DNA of 64,000 bases from Mesorhizobium loti CJ3sym (GCF_000472785.1 NZ_AXAL01000020.1:62001-126000), one strand, 5' to 3'; positions 1 through 9,961 are shown, counted from the stretch's first letter. Numbers and translations are program-made. The notes: generated by a model not told the origin, from the letters alone.

Positions 1-916
1 AGGCGCAATCAGCGGCTGCATGGCAGCATCGTGGGCGAAAGGAGCAGCCAATTGACAGGTTTGCGAGGTCCGGAGGATCGCCGGGCACGGCAGAAAGCCG
101 CCGGGAAGATCCGTCTCCGGAGTGGAGGCCCGGCCGCGCTTTTAGTAGACCGCGAGTGTAGGGCATCCACGGATCGTCGAATATCTGCATGACATCGCCT
201 TCTTCGACAATTCGGCCGGCGTACATCACCAGAACCCGGTCAGCGATCTCGGCGACGACGCTGAGGTCATGCGTGATGAACAGCAGTGCCATGCCAGTGT
301 CCGCCTGCAACTCGTGAAGGAGGCCGAGAATTTGCGATTGAACTGTCGCGTCGAGCGCTGTGGTCGGTTCATCGGCGATGAGTAACTTAGGGCGACACGA
401 GAGTGCGATCGCGATCATTGCTCTTTGTCGCATGCCACCGGACAGCTGGTGCGGGTAATCGTCCAGGCGGCGTTGAGCGTCGGGAATACCGACGCGATCA
501 AGCATTGCCTTTGCTTGCCGGCGCGCCTCACGAGCACTGCACTGTTTATGGGTTCGAAGAACCTCCGCGATCTGCTCGCCTACGGTGCAGACGGGATTAA
601 GCGCCGCCGCGGGTTCTTGAAATATCATGGCAATTTCGTTGCCCAAGATCGTGCGTTGACGTCGTTGAGAAATCCGGAGAAGGTCCTCCCCTCCATAGAG
701 GACCTTCCCCGCAACTACGCGCCCCATCGACTTTGGGATAAGGTTCAGGATAGAAAAGGCAGTTGCCGATTTGCCCGATCCGGATTCTCCGACAAGGCAC
801 ACAGTACTCCCTTGCTGAACCGAGAACGACACATCTTCGACTGCTCTGACAGTGCGACCTTGGGAGTAGAAATAGGTGCGTAGATTTTCGACACGGAGAA
901 GCTCGCTCTGTTTCAT
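1..916 (-). CDS. Oligopeptide/dipeptide ABC transporter ATP-binding protein (partial, 3' end cut by window edge)
   Basis: The ATPase subunit powers import of a peptide-like solute at the inner membrane. The minus-strand reading begins [20 protein letters not shown] and stays open to base 1, so the C-terminus is outside the window. Walker A (GESGSGKS), the signature LSGGMRQR, and a Walker B followed by DEPTTALD are all present. The C-terminal part shows the oligopeptide-transporter tail (a [11 protein letters not shown]-like stretch and a Cys-containing GCSFRPRC segment) typical of DppD/OppD. It lies 35 bases downstream of the binding-protein gene and continues that operon. A second ATPase (DppF type) would be expected to the left. 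The family is clear; the substrate is unknown. Confidence 0.9.
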   Translation of the reverse strand, partial: MKQSELLRVENLRTYFYSQGRTVRAVEDVSFSVQQGSTVCLVGESGSGKSATAFSILNLIPKSMGRVVAGKVLYGGEDLLRISQRRQRTILGNEIAMIFQEPAAALNPVCTVGEQIAEVLRTHKQCSAREARRQAKAMLDRVGIPDAQRRLDDYPHQLSGGMRQRAMIAIALSCRPKLLIADEPTTALDATVQSQILGLLHELQADTGMALLFITHDLSVVAEIADRVLVMYAGRIVEEGDVMQIFDDPWMPYTRGLLKARPGLHSGDGSSRRLSAVPGDPPDLANLSIGCSFRPRCCHAAADCA

Positions 917-951
917 CCTAGACTTACCTAGTTGCTGGGAGGTCTAGCTTT

Positions 952-2466
952 TCACTTCGTGAAGTGAATGTTGTCGGGGCGAAAGTCCATTGTGTATTCG
1001 GTGTTCGGGAGCCACTGAATACCTGATCGGACCCCGTAGAATTCCGGTGCGCGGTACAAATACGTGCCCGGAGCTTCCTCCTCAAAAAGGTCGATCATCT
1101 TCTGGTAGATGTCGTGACGACGTCTCCTGTCGAGGGTCGTCTCGCCCTCCTCGGCCAGTTCGTCGAAGTGCGCCTCGTCTTTCCAAAGGTCCTTCGACCA
1201 AGTCATGTAGAGGGTGACCGCAGGATCCGTTGGCACGACCCAGTCAGAGCTGTTTCGTGCGGTAAGTACCGGATTGTCCTTGGTGAGTTGGGTCCATCCT
1301 TCATCGACGCGGACACTGGCATTTACGCCAATCGCCTTCCACATCTGCACGACGGCTTCCGCAACAGCGACGCCATTGGTGTAGTACACTGGGTGCGTCA
1401 CGTAGAAGATCGGCTGCCCTTTGTACGATGATTCCTTAAGCAGCTGACGAGCTCGATCCGGGTCGAACGGCGGAGTCGGGCGATTGGGGTCATAAAGCTC
1501 GGGTCCCCATGCCTCGTATTGCGCCGAATGCGGAAGCGTGGCCTTGCCATCCCATAGGGCATCGACGAGCAACTGGCGATTGATCGCCAGATTGAGGGCC
1601 TGTCGGAGCTTCACATCGGCCATCACCGGATTATAGGTGTTGTATTGAATGAAGTGGTGGTTCATCAAGACACTGCGAACTTTGCAGCAACCCAGACTTT
1701 CCACGGCTTTTAATTGATCCGGAGGTATGCTGTTGACAATGTCGACTTCACCATTTGCAAGTGCAGTTATTCTTGCCGACACCTCTGGTATGGACCTGAA
1801 CGTCAATCTGGAGATCGTGGGGCGTCCACGGAAGTAGGAGTCATTTGCTTTGAGATCGATGCTTTCATCAGGCTGGAGCTTGACGAAATCGAATGGACCT
1901 GTGCCCACTGGCTTTTGCCCAAAACCGCTTTCTCCGACCGACTCGAAATATGCCTTCGGCACGATTTCGCTGGTGTGATAGGCCAGCAGCTGAAGCAGGA
2001 TCGGGCTTGGTGCCTTCGTCGTGATCCTCACAGTTAGGTCATCGACGGCGTCGATTCGCTCGATAACCTTGAGAAGATTCCTGGCTTCGACATAATCGGA
2101 AGCCGGATCCAGGATGCGGTCGAACGTGAATTTCACATCAGCACTGGTGAGAGGCTGACCATTGTGGAAATGAACATCGGGCCGGAGTGAAAACTCCATG
2201 GTGCGGTCATCGATCTGCTTCCAGCTCTCTGCCAAGCCGGGCACGAGTTCATAGGACGTCCGGTCTTTGCTTTTGGAAAAGTCCCTCGCGACCAGCGTAT
2301 CAAACATGTTGTAGGTGATGGGTAAGTCCACATTCCCGAGAGCTAGCCCAGGATCGAAATTGGCGCGAACCGTGTTGACGCCAACGGTGAGTGGCGGCCT
2401 CGTATCCTCCTGCGCGACAGCGAAGGTCGGCAGCAGCATGGCGATGGCCAAGAGTAGTTTTCGCAT
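952..2466 (-). CDS. Periplasmic peptide-type solute-binding protein (SBP family 5)
   Basis: The 504-residue protein starts with a Sec signal peptide (MRKLLLAIAMLLPTFAVAQ) and has the family 5 extracellular solute-binding fold seen in DppA/OppA, including a YNMFDTLV-like N-terminal lobe, the FHNGQPLTSADVKFTFDR signature near residues 100-120 and PVGTGPF near 185. It should capture a peptide, opine or similar solute in the periplasm and deliver it to the two permeases encoded just upstream. The gene order permease-permease-binding protein-ATPase differs from the commoner binding-protein-first order. A phosphonate-containing peptide is a speculative ligand, based only on the neighbouring phosphonate genes. 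Confidence 0.9.
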   Translation of the reverse strand: MRKLLLAIAMLLPTFAVAQEDTRPPLTVGVNTVRANFDPGLALGNVDLPITYNMFDTLVARDFSKSKDRTSYELVPGLAESWKQIDDRTMEFSLRPDVHFHNGQPLTSADVKFTFDRILDPASDYVEARNLLKVIERIDAVDDLTVRITTKAPSPILLQLLAYHTSEIVPKAYFESVGESGFGQKPVGTGPFDFVKLQPDESIDLKANDSYFRGRPTISRLTFRSIPEVSARITALANGEVDIVNSIPPDQLKAVESLGCCKVRSVLMNHHFIQYNTYNPVMADVKLRQALNLAINRQLLVDALWDGKATLPHSAQYEAWGPELYDPNRPTPPFDPDRARQLLKESSYKGQPIFYVTHPVYYTNGVAVAEAVVQMWKAIGVNASVRVDEGWTQLTKDNPVLTARNSSDWVVPTDPAVTLYMTWSKDLWKDEAHFDELAEEGETTLDRRRRHDIYQKMIDLFEEEAPGTYLYRAPEFYGVRSGIQWLPNTEYTMDFRPDNIHFTK

Positions 2467-2536
2467 ATGGGGTCTCCAAGATTAAGGTGATGGTGGCTAG
2501 TCTTTCCTGCAGGAAATGGGATTGGAGCTGCGGCTC

Positions 2537-3445
2537 TTACGTGCGGCTCCGGGGATCGAGGGAGGCACGCAGCCAATCACCGATCGTGGCTGCCGCGACG
2601 GTGATCATAACGATCACGACACACGGAAATATCGCGAGCCAAGGTGTGGAGATCAGGTAGTTTCTGGCCTCGCCGAGTAGCGATCCGAGGGAAACATTTG
2701 GCGGCTGAACACCTACGCCGAGGAAAGAAAGTGAAGACTCCAGCACGACGATCTCGGCAAAGCTCAAGCTGGCCAGAACGACGACGGGCGAGAACGTGTT
2801 AGGAAGAACGTGACGCATCGCGATACGCCAAGGCGACGCCCCTGAACATCGAGCCGCTTCGATGAAACTGCGTCCTTGGAGGGCCACGACCTGCCCGCGG
2901 ACGATGCGGGCATACCTATAGTAATCCGAAAAGCCGATGATCAGCACCAAAACGAGTGGATGCGTACCAGCTAATGCGACTGCTGTCAGAGCCACCAAAG
3001 TGGTTGGCACAGCGGCCTGCGCGTCAACCACAGCCGACAGGCATTGGTCGGCCCATCCTCCTAACGTTCCGGAAATCAATCCGCCCAGCGTGCCCGCGAC
3101 GACGCCAATAAAGACACCGGCAAAAGCGATGAATAGCGTGGTGCGCGTCGCGAAAAGGAGGCGAGAAAAAACATCGCGCCCAAGATGATCAGTTCCTAAC
3201 GGATGGTCGTCTGTGCCGCCTGCGAAAACAGGCGGCTGGAGACGACTCAACAGGCTTTGCTCGGAGATATCGTGTGGAGTGATTGCGGGAGCAGCTAAAG
3301 CCAACAAGATCATAAGAAACAGAATGGAGAGCGAAATGATCCTCGCTGCCGGCGGGCGGCCACGCCGGGGCGGAGCCAGAACAAGCTTGTCTTCGGTTTC
3401 GCCAACAATTGGTTCCGACACGCGGATATCAATGCTCATGATCAC
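2537..3445 (-). CDS. Peptide-type ABC transporter permease (DppC-like)
   Basis: This 302-residue inner-membrane protein has an N-terminal membrane segment (about residues 35-55) followed by the BPD_transp_1 core. The binding-protein-dependent permease EAA loop lies around residues 195-225 (RSFIEAARCSGASPWRIAMRH). HPLGTDHLGRDVFSRLLF near residue 80 is the usual DppC/OppC N-terminal landmark. The start codon overlaps the end of the upstream permease gene by 4 bases, so the two are likely translationally coupled. It forms the channel with that partner. Confidence 0.9.
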   Translation of the reverse strand: MIMSIDIRVSEPIVGETEDKLVLAPPRRGRPPAARIISLSILFLMILLALAAPAITPHDISEQSLLSRLQPPVFAGGTDDHPLGTDHLGRDVFSRLLFATRTTLFIAFAGVFIGVVAGTLGGLISGTLGGWADQCLSAVVDAQAAVPTTLVALTAVALAGTHPLVLVLIIGFSDYYRYARIVRGQVVALQGRSFIEAARCSGASPWRIAMRHVLPNTFSPVVVLASLSFAEIVVLESSLSFLGVGVQPPNVSLGSLLGEARNYLISTPWLAIFPCVVIVMITVAAATIGDWLRASLDPRSRT

Positions 3446-4371
3446 CTCTCACGTATCCTGGGATCCAGCAGGCCGTAGGCAACATCGACAAGAAGGTTGG
3501 CGAAGATAATCGCTGCCGAGAAAACCAGAATTCCGAATTGAAGCAGGGCGAAGTCGCGTTTCATGACAGCATCGATCACGAGACGCCCTGCGCCAGGCCA
3601 GGCAAAGACTGACTCCGTCACGACCGCGCCCGCAACTAGGCCGCCGAATTGCAAACCCATAATAGTCAAGACAGGGAGTATTGCGTTCCTCAGCCCGTGC
3701 TTCAGCACGACAACAGCTGGGCTCAATCCTTTGCTGCGGGCATAGCGCATGTAATCCTGCGCTAAGACCTCAAGCATGCAGGTTCGGACGAGGTGAGCTG
3801 TGTTCGCGCACGTCGCAAGAGCGAGCGTGATCACGGGCAGAATAAAATGTTTCCACGTCCCCATGCCGCCACTCGGCAGAAGCCTGAGGGAGAGGCTGAA
3901 GATTAAGATGGTGGCGATGCCGACCACGAAATTTGGGATAGCCTGCATCACAACTGTTGCAGTCGTGAGCGAACGATCGAAGAGACTATTGTGACGGAGC
4001 GCAGCCCATAGGCCGCCGCACAAGCCGATGGCGACAGACAACACAAACGCTGGAACGGTTAAAAGAAGAGTGTTGGGGACCCGCTCCATAAAAAGTTCGA
4101 CAACTGGTCTTTTGGAGAAGAAACTTTGCCCAAAATCTCCCCGAAGGAGCGCTTCGCCATACCTTAGATATTGTGTTGCGATGTCATCATTCAGTCCAAG
4201 CTTTGCCCTAAGCTCAATTCGTTGTGCTTCGGGCATCTCTGGCGGCATAAGGAAGCCTGTTGGATCTCCCGTCAACCGTGTCGCAAAAAACACGATGGTA
4301 AGAATTGCCCATAAGGTAAGTGCGCTGCGTAAAGCTCTAGAGATGAAGAACACAGGTCTTGCTCCACGCAA
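3442..4371 (-). CDS. Peptide-type ABC transporter permease (DppB-like)
   Basis: The 309-residue membrane protein has the DppB/OppB layout: an N-terminal helix, the FFATRLTGDP stretch around residue 30, and an EAA-type loop (LAQDYMRYARSKGLSPA) near 200 that contacts the ATPase. It is the first gene of the importer operon. The next minus-strand gene upstream is the GntR regulator, about 700 bases away, so this operon may have its own promoter in that gap; I saw no NifA/sigma-54 signature there. Confidence 0.88.
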   Translation of the reverse strand: MRGARPVFFISRALRSALTLWAILTIVFFATRLTGDPTGFLMPPEMPEAQRIELRAKLGLNDDIATQYLRYGEALLRGDFGQSFFSKRPVVELFMERVPNTLLLTVPAFVLSVAIGLCGGLWAALRHNSLFDRSLTTATVVMQAIPNFVVGIATILIFSLSLRLLPSGGMGTWKHFILPVITLALATCANTAHLVRTCMLEVLAQDYMRYARSKGLSPAVVVLKHGLRNAILPVLTIMGLQFGGLVAGAVVTESVFAWPGAGRLVIDAVMKRDFALLQFGILVFSAAIIFANLLVDVAYGLLDPRIRER

Positions 4372-5066
4372 CAGCCTGAAGGGCTATGAGTGATGTACAG
4401 ATGTCTAGGTATCTTAGGAACCTTCGTGTAACGCTTTGATGACAATGGGACCAAGGAATTTGGTTTTCCTGCAAACGGGGAGAGCTTTGGTCGATGTACC
4501 GCCTCAGCCAGAGCCGGTTACGCAGCCAGCGTTGTTTGCGTCCCTCCGGCTTCAGCTAGCCCTGCTCCATCGCTGGCCATGAGACCGAACCCTCAGAATT
4601 TGGTCAGCCGGCGGGTCGTTTGCGGGTGATCGAACGTTGACTCTATCGGGTCGGTCACAAAAAAGCCGACTGCCAGCCACCCGGCTGCCGCGTCTTCGAA
4701 TTCGCGCACCTTAGTCCGGCAGCTCGGTGTGAGTGGAGGCGGGCAATGGGTGAGCGCGATGGCACGGCGCTACCGGCGGCATTCGAGCCAGCTTTCACTT
4801 GGCAGCGCGTGGCGGGAGCGGCGTGAGCCCGGCCCGCATGGAGCACATCGGATCGATGGAGCACCGCTCGTCACGACCAAACCTGGCGAGTCCCTTCTGA
4901 GCTTCTTCTTGTATGCGGCCATAAAGCCGCGCGCCGATCGCCCTTGGCTCTGTCGTAATTCCCCACAGGCGCTAACTTCATCGTGACACCATCCCCTGCA
5001 AAGCGGGCCGGCTAATCCGCGGGTGCATCAGCGAATTAGCCACGGTTTCGCGCCGAATTCTCCGTG
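4372..5066. other. Intergenic stretch without a recognisable gene
   Basis: About 700 bases separate the importer operon from the GntR gene. Short open frames occur on both strands, but none has a convincing ribosome-binding site or recognisable family. The base composition shifts within the stretch, compatible with decayed mobile DNA, but I could not identify an element. A promoter for the importer operon and a regulator operator probably lie here. Confidence 0.5.
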
Positions 5067-5768
5067 CTAATCATTGATTTCGATAAGATATTCATATCTG
5101 TCGCTTCGTATGACGCTGAATTCATATTTGATCGGCAACCCATCGGGGGTTACATCGACATTGGTCTCAACCAGTACCGGGCTGGACGACGATATCCGTA
5201 AGTGTTGTGCCTCCTGCTGGGTGGGTCTTCGTGCCGTTATCCGTGTCCATTTCCGCTTGTATTCCAGAATACCGCAGCGCCTCAAGGCGACAGTGAAGGA
5301 GCTTACTCCTTCGAACGCAACTGCAAGACCCGGAGCTCGGCTGATTGGAACGTGGCTCGATCCGGTGGCCAAGGGCCAGTCATTGAGGAACGAAACCCAC
5401 CTGACCTCAGTAACCAACACTAACGGAACGATCCTCAAACGCTTTGCGATATCGGGTTCAACGGAAGTCTCGTAGACCGACAGTATCTCTCGCTTCACCG
5501 ATTTGTTCTGACCGAGGACTTTGTAAGTGACCCTGCGATCGCTGTTCAGCCTAGGTGAAACGAAATCATCCGCAACAAAAGTCCCGACACCGTGCTGAAC
5601 CCGCAAAGCGCCTTCAGATTCCAGGGCCTTGATCGCATTGCGTACCGTGTGGCGATTTACACCAAATCGTTCTGCTAAGACGAAGTCGCCAGGCAAGCGC
5701 CCATCCTCGAACGCACCAGCATCGATGTCACTGAGGATAGCAGATCGAACCACTTCCCAGCGCTTCAT
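5067..5768 (-). CDS. GntR-family regulator of the HutC/PhnF type
   Basis: The 233-residue protein has an N-terminal winged helix (about residues 5-70; LAERFGVNRHTVRNAIKALE is the recognition-helix region) and a C-terminal UTRA ligand-binding domain (about 85-230). PhnF proteins of this type sense phosphonate-related ligands and usually repress uptake or degradation genes. The gene lies between the peptide importer and the phosphonate-type biosynthetic genes, which makes regulation of one or both likely. The start is supported by a GTGAGGT ribosome-binding site just before ATG. The ligand is not known; HutC-like regulators also sense urocanate and amino sugars. Confidence 0.82.
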   Translation of the reverse strand: MKRWEVVRSAILSDIDAGAFEDGRLPGDFVLAERFGVNRHTVRNAIKALESEGALRVQHGVGTFVADDFVSPRLNSDRRVTYKVLGQNKSVKREILSVYETSVEPDIAKRLRIVPLVLVTEVRWVSFLNDWPLATGSSHVPISRAPGLAVAFEGVSSFTVALRRCGILEYKRKWTRITARRPTQQEAQHLRISSSSPVLVETNVDVTPDGLPIKYEFSVIRSDRYEYLIEIND

Positions 5769-6167
5769 ACCTCACGACCTTCCTTTCCGACTTGCGTCAA
5801 CAACCTTCTCCGAAGGAAAAAGGACTGGGGAAGACCCGACGAGCGGACCACCGGCAGCCAGCGGTTGACGTCTACTGATTTGCGCGAACAGCCCTGGTCA
5901 TGCGTAAGGCCGGAGGGTGGCTGGAGCGAAGTGCCGAGGGGCCGTTAGGCACATGCGTCGTCATGCGCTCGGCGGATTTCGTCGTGATGATTTTGTTTGG
6001 GGCACCATCTCGCCAGACATCGCAAGCAACCATATGGTCGATGGAATAATAACCGACCGGGGCGACGCCAGCGGCAAGCAACCCGTCGATCCGGTTCAGC
6101 CCCAACATCAGCCGCGACCGAAGCTGCGTGGCGAGCGCACGGCGTTTTCGATGGCGACACACAATTC
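5769..6167. other. Intergenic stretch, nothing identified
   Basis: About 400 bases between the GntR gene and the methyltransferase gene upstream of it on the same strand. Open frames on both strands overlap here, but none resembles a known family. Confidence 0.4.
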
Positions 6168-6944
6168 TCATGGTGTTTTGCGAAATACCGACATGTACTG
6201 CCAAGATGCGTTGTCAAACGGGCGCCTATGCCAGTCTCCGTAACGCTCGAGAAGCTCAAGTCCGCTGATCTTTGCGAGCAAGTCGAGTTCCGTTGGATAA
6301 ACATATCGCATTTTAATCGGCATCGTCCGGCTTCCGCCCGGTGTGATCCAAAGGTCTTGAGAAACAAAAAGTTGTCTAGGTCTGTCATGCCTGGTAAATC
6401 GCACCATCGCGCGCCGTTCATCGATATGAATAACGGTCGTTCTTTGGTCACCATAGAAGCCTGCGCCTGAAAAATTCTCAGTATCTGGATAGTACAAGTG
6501 CACCACAAAGCGACCGTCAGGCTTTAACGACTTCGCGACCGATTCAAAGCAGCCAATTTGTTGACCGACGGTCACCATAAGTGAAAAAGTGCTATTAACG
6601 CAGTAGACGAGATCATATTGAGTGCCCAGGTCAAACTCTGCCATGTCGCCAAGGTGCGTTGTGACCAAATCGCCACCGGCTTTGGCACGAAGCGATGCAA
6701 GCATCCTTTGCGAGTTATCGAGACCGTGAACCGAAGCTCCCGTCGCCGAAAGGGGCAAGGCGATGTGGCCGTTTCCTACGCCCAGTTCGAGCGTGGTTCC
6801 GTTCCTTGCGAAGGGCGTGAGAAAATTGACTGCCCGCGCGTTCTCGACGGACTCATTGAGCGCTTCCACATATTCATCGTAGACATCGCCCCATATTTCA
6901 CCATAGGCGGTGTAAGCGTCCTTCACTTGCGCATGATCTTTCAT
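6168..6944 (-). CDS. SAM-dependent methyltransferase (class I)
   Basis: The 258-residue protein carries a class I methyltransferase Rossmann core: motif I LELGVGNGHIALPLS near residue 55, an acidic LDNS after strand 2, and YDLVYCVNSTFSLM at the motif IV position. The start MKDHAQVKD is chosen because GAGGA lies 7 bases upstream; a longer frame extends to 7046. It is downstream of a broken nifH copy with its own -24/-12 promoter and NifA site, so it is probably induced with nitrogen fixation. The substrate is unknown. Proximity suggests it acts on the product of the adjacent phosphonate operon, but it is separated from it by about 1.2 kb. Confidence 0.85.
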   Translation of the reverse strand: MKDHAQVKDAYTAYGEIWGDVYDEYVEALNESVENARAVNFLTPFARNGTTLELGVGNGHIALPLSATGASVHGLDNSQRMLASLRAKAGGDLVTTHLGDMAEFDLGTQYDLVYCVNSTFSLMVTVGQQIGCFESVAKSLKPDGRFVVHLYYPDTENFSGAGFYGDQRTTVIHIDERRAMVRFTRHDRPRQLFVSQDLWITPGGSRTMPIKMRYVYPTELDLLAKISGLELLERYGDWHRRPFDNASWQYMSVFRKTP

Positions 6945-7249
6945 GACGTCTTCCTCAATTGCCTGTCCAGCCAGTATGTTGATACAGGCCCTTCGGAAAT
7001 CGCCCGCCAGAGTTGCGCATACTGGTTTCGTGTTGCCACAGGTCACACTGCCTCGGGCTCGCGAGTACGGGCCTTATCTTTGCCGGCCATGGGTGCTTTC
7101 GTGAGCTATTCTTCATCCAAAAATCTGACTTCAGCTCGAACAATGATGAAGTGCGGCGGAAAGTCCGTTTTGTAGAATTTCGCTTGGTGTTTCGGCGGAT
7201 AATTTTGATGCATGTCGTTTCGAAAGCTCTTGCCAGCAACAGCTTGGCT

Positions 7250-7488
7250 CGAAGAGGGTGAGCTCGGGGGCGAGAGGACAGCCGACCTTGAGCATGACTT
7301 TGCCGCGAGATGCAGGGCCGTATCCTGCGTGCTTTCGAGTTCATTATCAGACGGCTGTCGGCTTCGGGTCACAGCCGACGATGCGGATCTTCTGCCCGAG
7401 GTCGACAAGGGCCGCGAGATTTTTTTTGGGAGGCGGTGAACTGCCGATGCCCCCTGCCGTAGAATGCGATCTGACGCAGACCTAACAT
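7250..7488 (-). pseudogene. nifH: nifH 5' fragment (nitrogenase iron protein), frameshifted
   Basis: From ATG at 7488 the minus strand reads [13 protein letters not shown], then after a frame change [20 protein letters not shown], then after another change TQDTALHLAAK, matching in order the NifH N-terminus (P-loop region, first GCDPK motif, QDTVLHLAAK). A frame change, a stop after the GCDPKP block and loss of the rest of the gene make it non-functional. It is preceded by a complete nifH-style leader, promoter and NifA site. It marks where a nifH promoter copy landed upstream of the methyltransferase gene. Confidence 0.87.
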
Positions 7489-7576
7489 GTTGCTTCACTT
7501 CCTCCGTTCCCATCCATCACGACTGCCCGCGACATGAACGCTGGTCGACAGCTCTCGCTGCCTGTGCCGAAGCGAT

Positions 7577-7591
7577 TCAAAACTCGTGCCA
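7577..7591 (-). promoter_or_regulatory. Sigma-54 -24/-12 promoter, nifH-type copy
   Basis: The minus strand reads TGGCACGAGTTTTGA. The -24 GG is perfect, but the -12 doublet is GA rather than the near-invariant GC. Surrounding sequence down to the start codon aligns with the leaders at 22740-22870 and 29576-29720, so this is a copied nifH promoter. It would drive the nifH fragment and the methyltransferase gene. The -12 change may weaken it. Confidence 0.7.
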
Positions 7592-7675
7592 ACTCTGGCC
7601 GATCGAGCCGAACGAAACTTTGTGGCTGCTTTTCATCGATTTAGCCTGAGCAAAACAGGAGATCGGCTAAGGCTG

Positions 7676-7691
7676 TGTTGCGAATCCGACA
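7676..7691 (-). promoter_or_regulatory. NifA upstream activator sequence (TGT-N10-ACA)
   Basis: TGT, ten bases, then ACA is an exact match to the NifA binding consensus. It ends 84 bases before the -24 element, the same spacing range (84-91 bases) as in the other nifH-type promoter copies of this window. Confidence 0.75.
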
Positions 7692-8108
7692 AAGGCGACA
7701 AGCGATGTCGGATGGCGTGTTTGAGACGACGGCCTCGGAGGCCGGAAGGAAGTCAGGGGGCCTCGGGTGGCGAGACTAGGCGATTTTGATCGGAAGACCG
7801 CGGCAGGGAAGGCGGTTTACGCAAACTTGCGTATCGCTCCAGGTGCGTTTTGGCTCAGCGTCGACCCTACTTGTGCGGCCGCCATCGGGACGCTTTGCCG
7901 CCAATGGGGCACGTAGTCTACCAAGTATCCTATGTCGCGGGCGACCTACCTTCGGAAATATTGAATCGCGCCGTCAAATCTCGGATGCACACTTCGCCAT
8001 TGGCCTGATGATTTCGACGAGCCTTTTATGACGGTTATAAATAAGACAACGTGCTTTCCTCTCGCGGAATATGAAAAGGACCAGTCAGTTCGAAGCGTAC
8101 ATGTCACG
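7692..8108. other. Intergenic stretch downstream of the phosphonate operon, nothing identified
   Basis: About 400 bases between the last gene of the phosphonate-type operon and the nifH-type promoter. No convincing reading frame. I did not find a clear terminator hairpin with a U tract. Confidence 0.4.
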
Positions 8109-9818
8109 TCAGACATTGGTCTCAGAGACGGTAGATGAGTGGCTTAAAGTGCGCCGCAGGGTTTTTGCCAGCCTCTCGTTCTCCGCCCGACTTCGAACCG
8201 TCAGGCGAAGATATCGATCTGCGTCGTCCATCGCTTGGTAGCCGCATTCTCTTACAAGGACGGATTCAAAGAGAACGAGGCGGCGCTTGAGCTCAGCGGC
8301 GGATACCGAATTTTCAGGCAGCCGGCATAGGATGAAATTCGTTTGCGAAGGAACTACGTCGAGACCCGGTACCGTCTGCAGCTCCTGGATCAACAGCTCT
8401 CTATCCTTTCTTAACAGTCTCAGACTGTCTTCCAGTTCCTCTGCGAATTCGGGCAGCAGGAACAGTGTGTATTCCGCAATGCCGTTGATGTTCCACAACG
8501 GCAGTTTCCGGCGCACGGCCGCAACCAGGGCGGGATCGCCAGCCAAGAGGTAGGCGAGCCGGATTCCGCCGAGTCCGAAGACCTTTCCAAGGCTCTTCAC
8601 CACGATCAGATTGCCACAGGACTGCACCAGATTCTCAACGCTGTTTGATCGGCCGTCGGCGGGAAAATCAATAAACGATTCATCCACGATCAGCCGCAGC
8701 CCGCGAGACCCTAGACCCTCGGCCAGCCATGCCACGTCAGCATAATCAACAAGTCGACCGGTCGGATTGTTTGGATTTACAACGATTGCCGTATCTGCGC
8801 CTGTCGCCGTTGCGAATTCCAAGAAAGCTCGAACGTCGAGATCGAAATAGGGCGGAGCGAGGACGAAGTTGTTCTTTCGTTCGTCATCGAGTGGCGTTTG
8901 AAAGCCGGCGAACGTGGGCGTGGGAATCGCGATTGTGGGGTTCAGCACTGAATAGAGCGCCTGGATGAGATCGGTCACCCCGTTTCCGACTGCAATAAAG
9001 TCCGGCTGCTGCGACGTCATCGCGCCAACAACTGAAACGATATCGATCTGCTGAGAAGGATAACATGTTAACACGCCTTCAAGCCTCGTCGCCAGCCGGT
9101 CGTAAAAAGCCGTCGGAGGGAAACGGGTATTGCAAAGAAGCATGTGCTCGGCGATTGGCTTACGCCAATAACCTCCGACGCTCGTTTCCAGACGCCGCAG
9201 CAAGTTCTCCTTGTCACATCGAAATTCCGCTATGGATGCGTCGACACCGTCGCGAATATCGAGCAGTTCGGAGCCAGCATTCAACTCATCTGCAGGGAGC
9301 GCCATCTCCAGCCCGGACAGACCCACGGCTAACGTGCTCAAGGTCTGACGTCGAACGTCAGATGCCGCGCCGTGGCTTTCAGGTAAAAAATTGCGTAGAA
9401 CATCCGCACTCAATCGATAAATCCCGGTCGGTGCGTCGGGCCGCCAGGCAGAGCCGCGCAATCCGCTGTCGGTATCGATTCCGTCAAGAACCTCGCTGTC
9501 GAAAAACGGCGTTCCCCATATTAGGAGAGTGTCACCCTCATGATCCCGTAGCCTCTCAATGAGGTCGCTGTGATGCGCAGCGCGCCACGAAAGGGTATTT
9601 GTGCTGTCCTGTAGGCAAAACCTCTCGGATATGCCGCTGCTTAAATTTTCAACGAGAGCGACATCTTCAATGCCGTTTTCGGAACAGGCGTTGACGAGAC
9701 GGTCCAAGAGCGGCTGACCGCTGATCGGGACCAATGGTGCATCGTAACTGCCGCTCCACAGATGTATTTTTGGCGTTCTGAAATCGAGGATAAAAACGGC
9801 ACGAGTTGTACCTACCAT
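8109..9818 (-). CDS. Nucleotidyltransferase-like / HisC-CobD-like PLP enzyme fusion
   Basis: The 569-residue protein has two parts. Residues 1 to about 190 resemble a sugar-nucleotidyltransferase fold (start AVFILDFRTPKI, then APLVPISGQPLLDRLV), but the glycine-rich NTP loop is poorly kept. Residues about 210-560 are a fold type I PLP enzyme of the histidinol-phosphate aminotransferase/CobD group: NPNNPTGR, DESFIDF, and the PLP lysine in VVKSLGKVFGLGGIRLAY. CobD-like members decarboxylate O-phospho-amino acids, so decarboxylation or transamination of a phosphonate amino acid such as phosphonoalanine is possible (inference). AGGAG precedes ATG. It is the last gene of the PEP mutase operon, 143 bases after the amidotransferase gene. 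Confidence 0.8.
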   Translation of the reverse strand: MVGTTRAVFILDFRTPKIHLWSGSYDAPLVPISGQPLLDRLVNACSENGIEDVALVENLSSGISERFCLQDSTNTLSWRAAHHSDLIERLRDHEGDTLLIWGTPFFDSEVLDGIDTDSGLRGSAWRPDAPTGIYRLSADVLRNFLPESHGAASDVRRQTLSTLAVGLSGLEMALPADELNAGSELLDIRDGVDASIAEFRCDKENLLRRLETSVGGYWRKPIAEHMLLCNTRFPPTAFYDRLATRLEGVLTCYPSQQIDIVSVVGAMTSQQPDFIAVGNGVTDLIQALYSVLNPTIAIPTPTFAGFQTPLDDERKNNFVLAPPYFDLDVRAFLEFATATGADTAIVVNPNNPTGRLVDYADVAWLAEGLGSRGLRLIVDESFIDFPADGRSNSVENLVQSCGNLIVVKSLGKVFGLGGIRLAYLLAGDPALVAAVRRKLPLWNINGIAEYTLFLLPEFAEELEDSLRLLRKDRELLIQELQTVPGLDVVPSQTNFILCRLPENSVSAAELKRRLVLFESVLVRECGYQAMDDADRYLRLTVRSRAENERLAKTLRRTLSHSSTVSETNV

Positions 9819-9961
9819 TTCGGGGCTCCTTTCTTACAAGACGCAAAAAGTACGAATGGAAGCCCCTCCATCCCCAAATGAAAACGACGAACAGGCGATC
9901 GAAATGTCCGTATGCGTTCATATCGGCGTCATCCGGAGCTTATAGGGGGCTCGGATATTCG

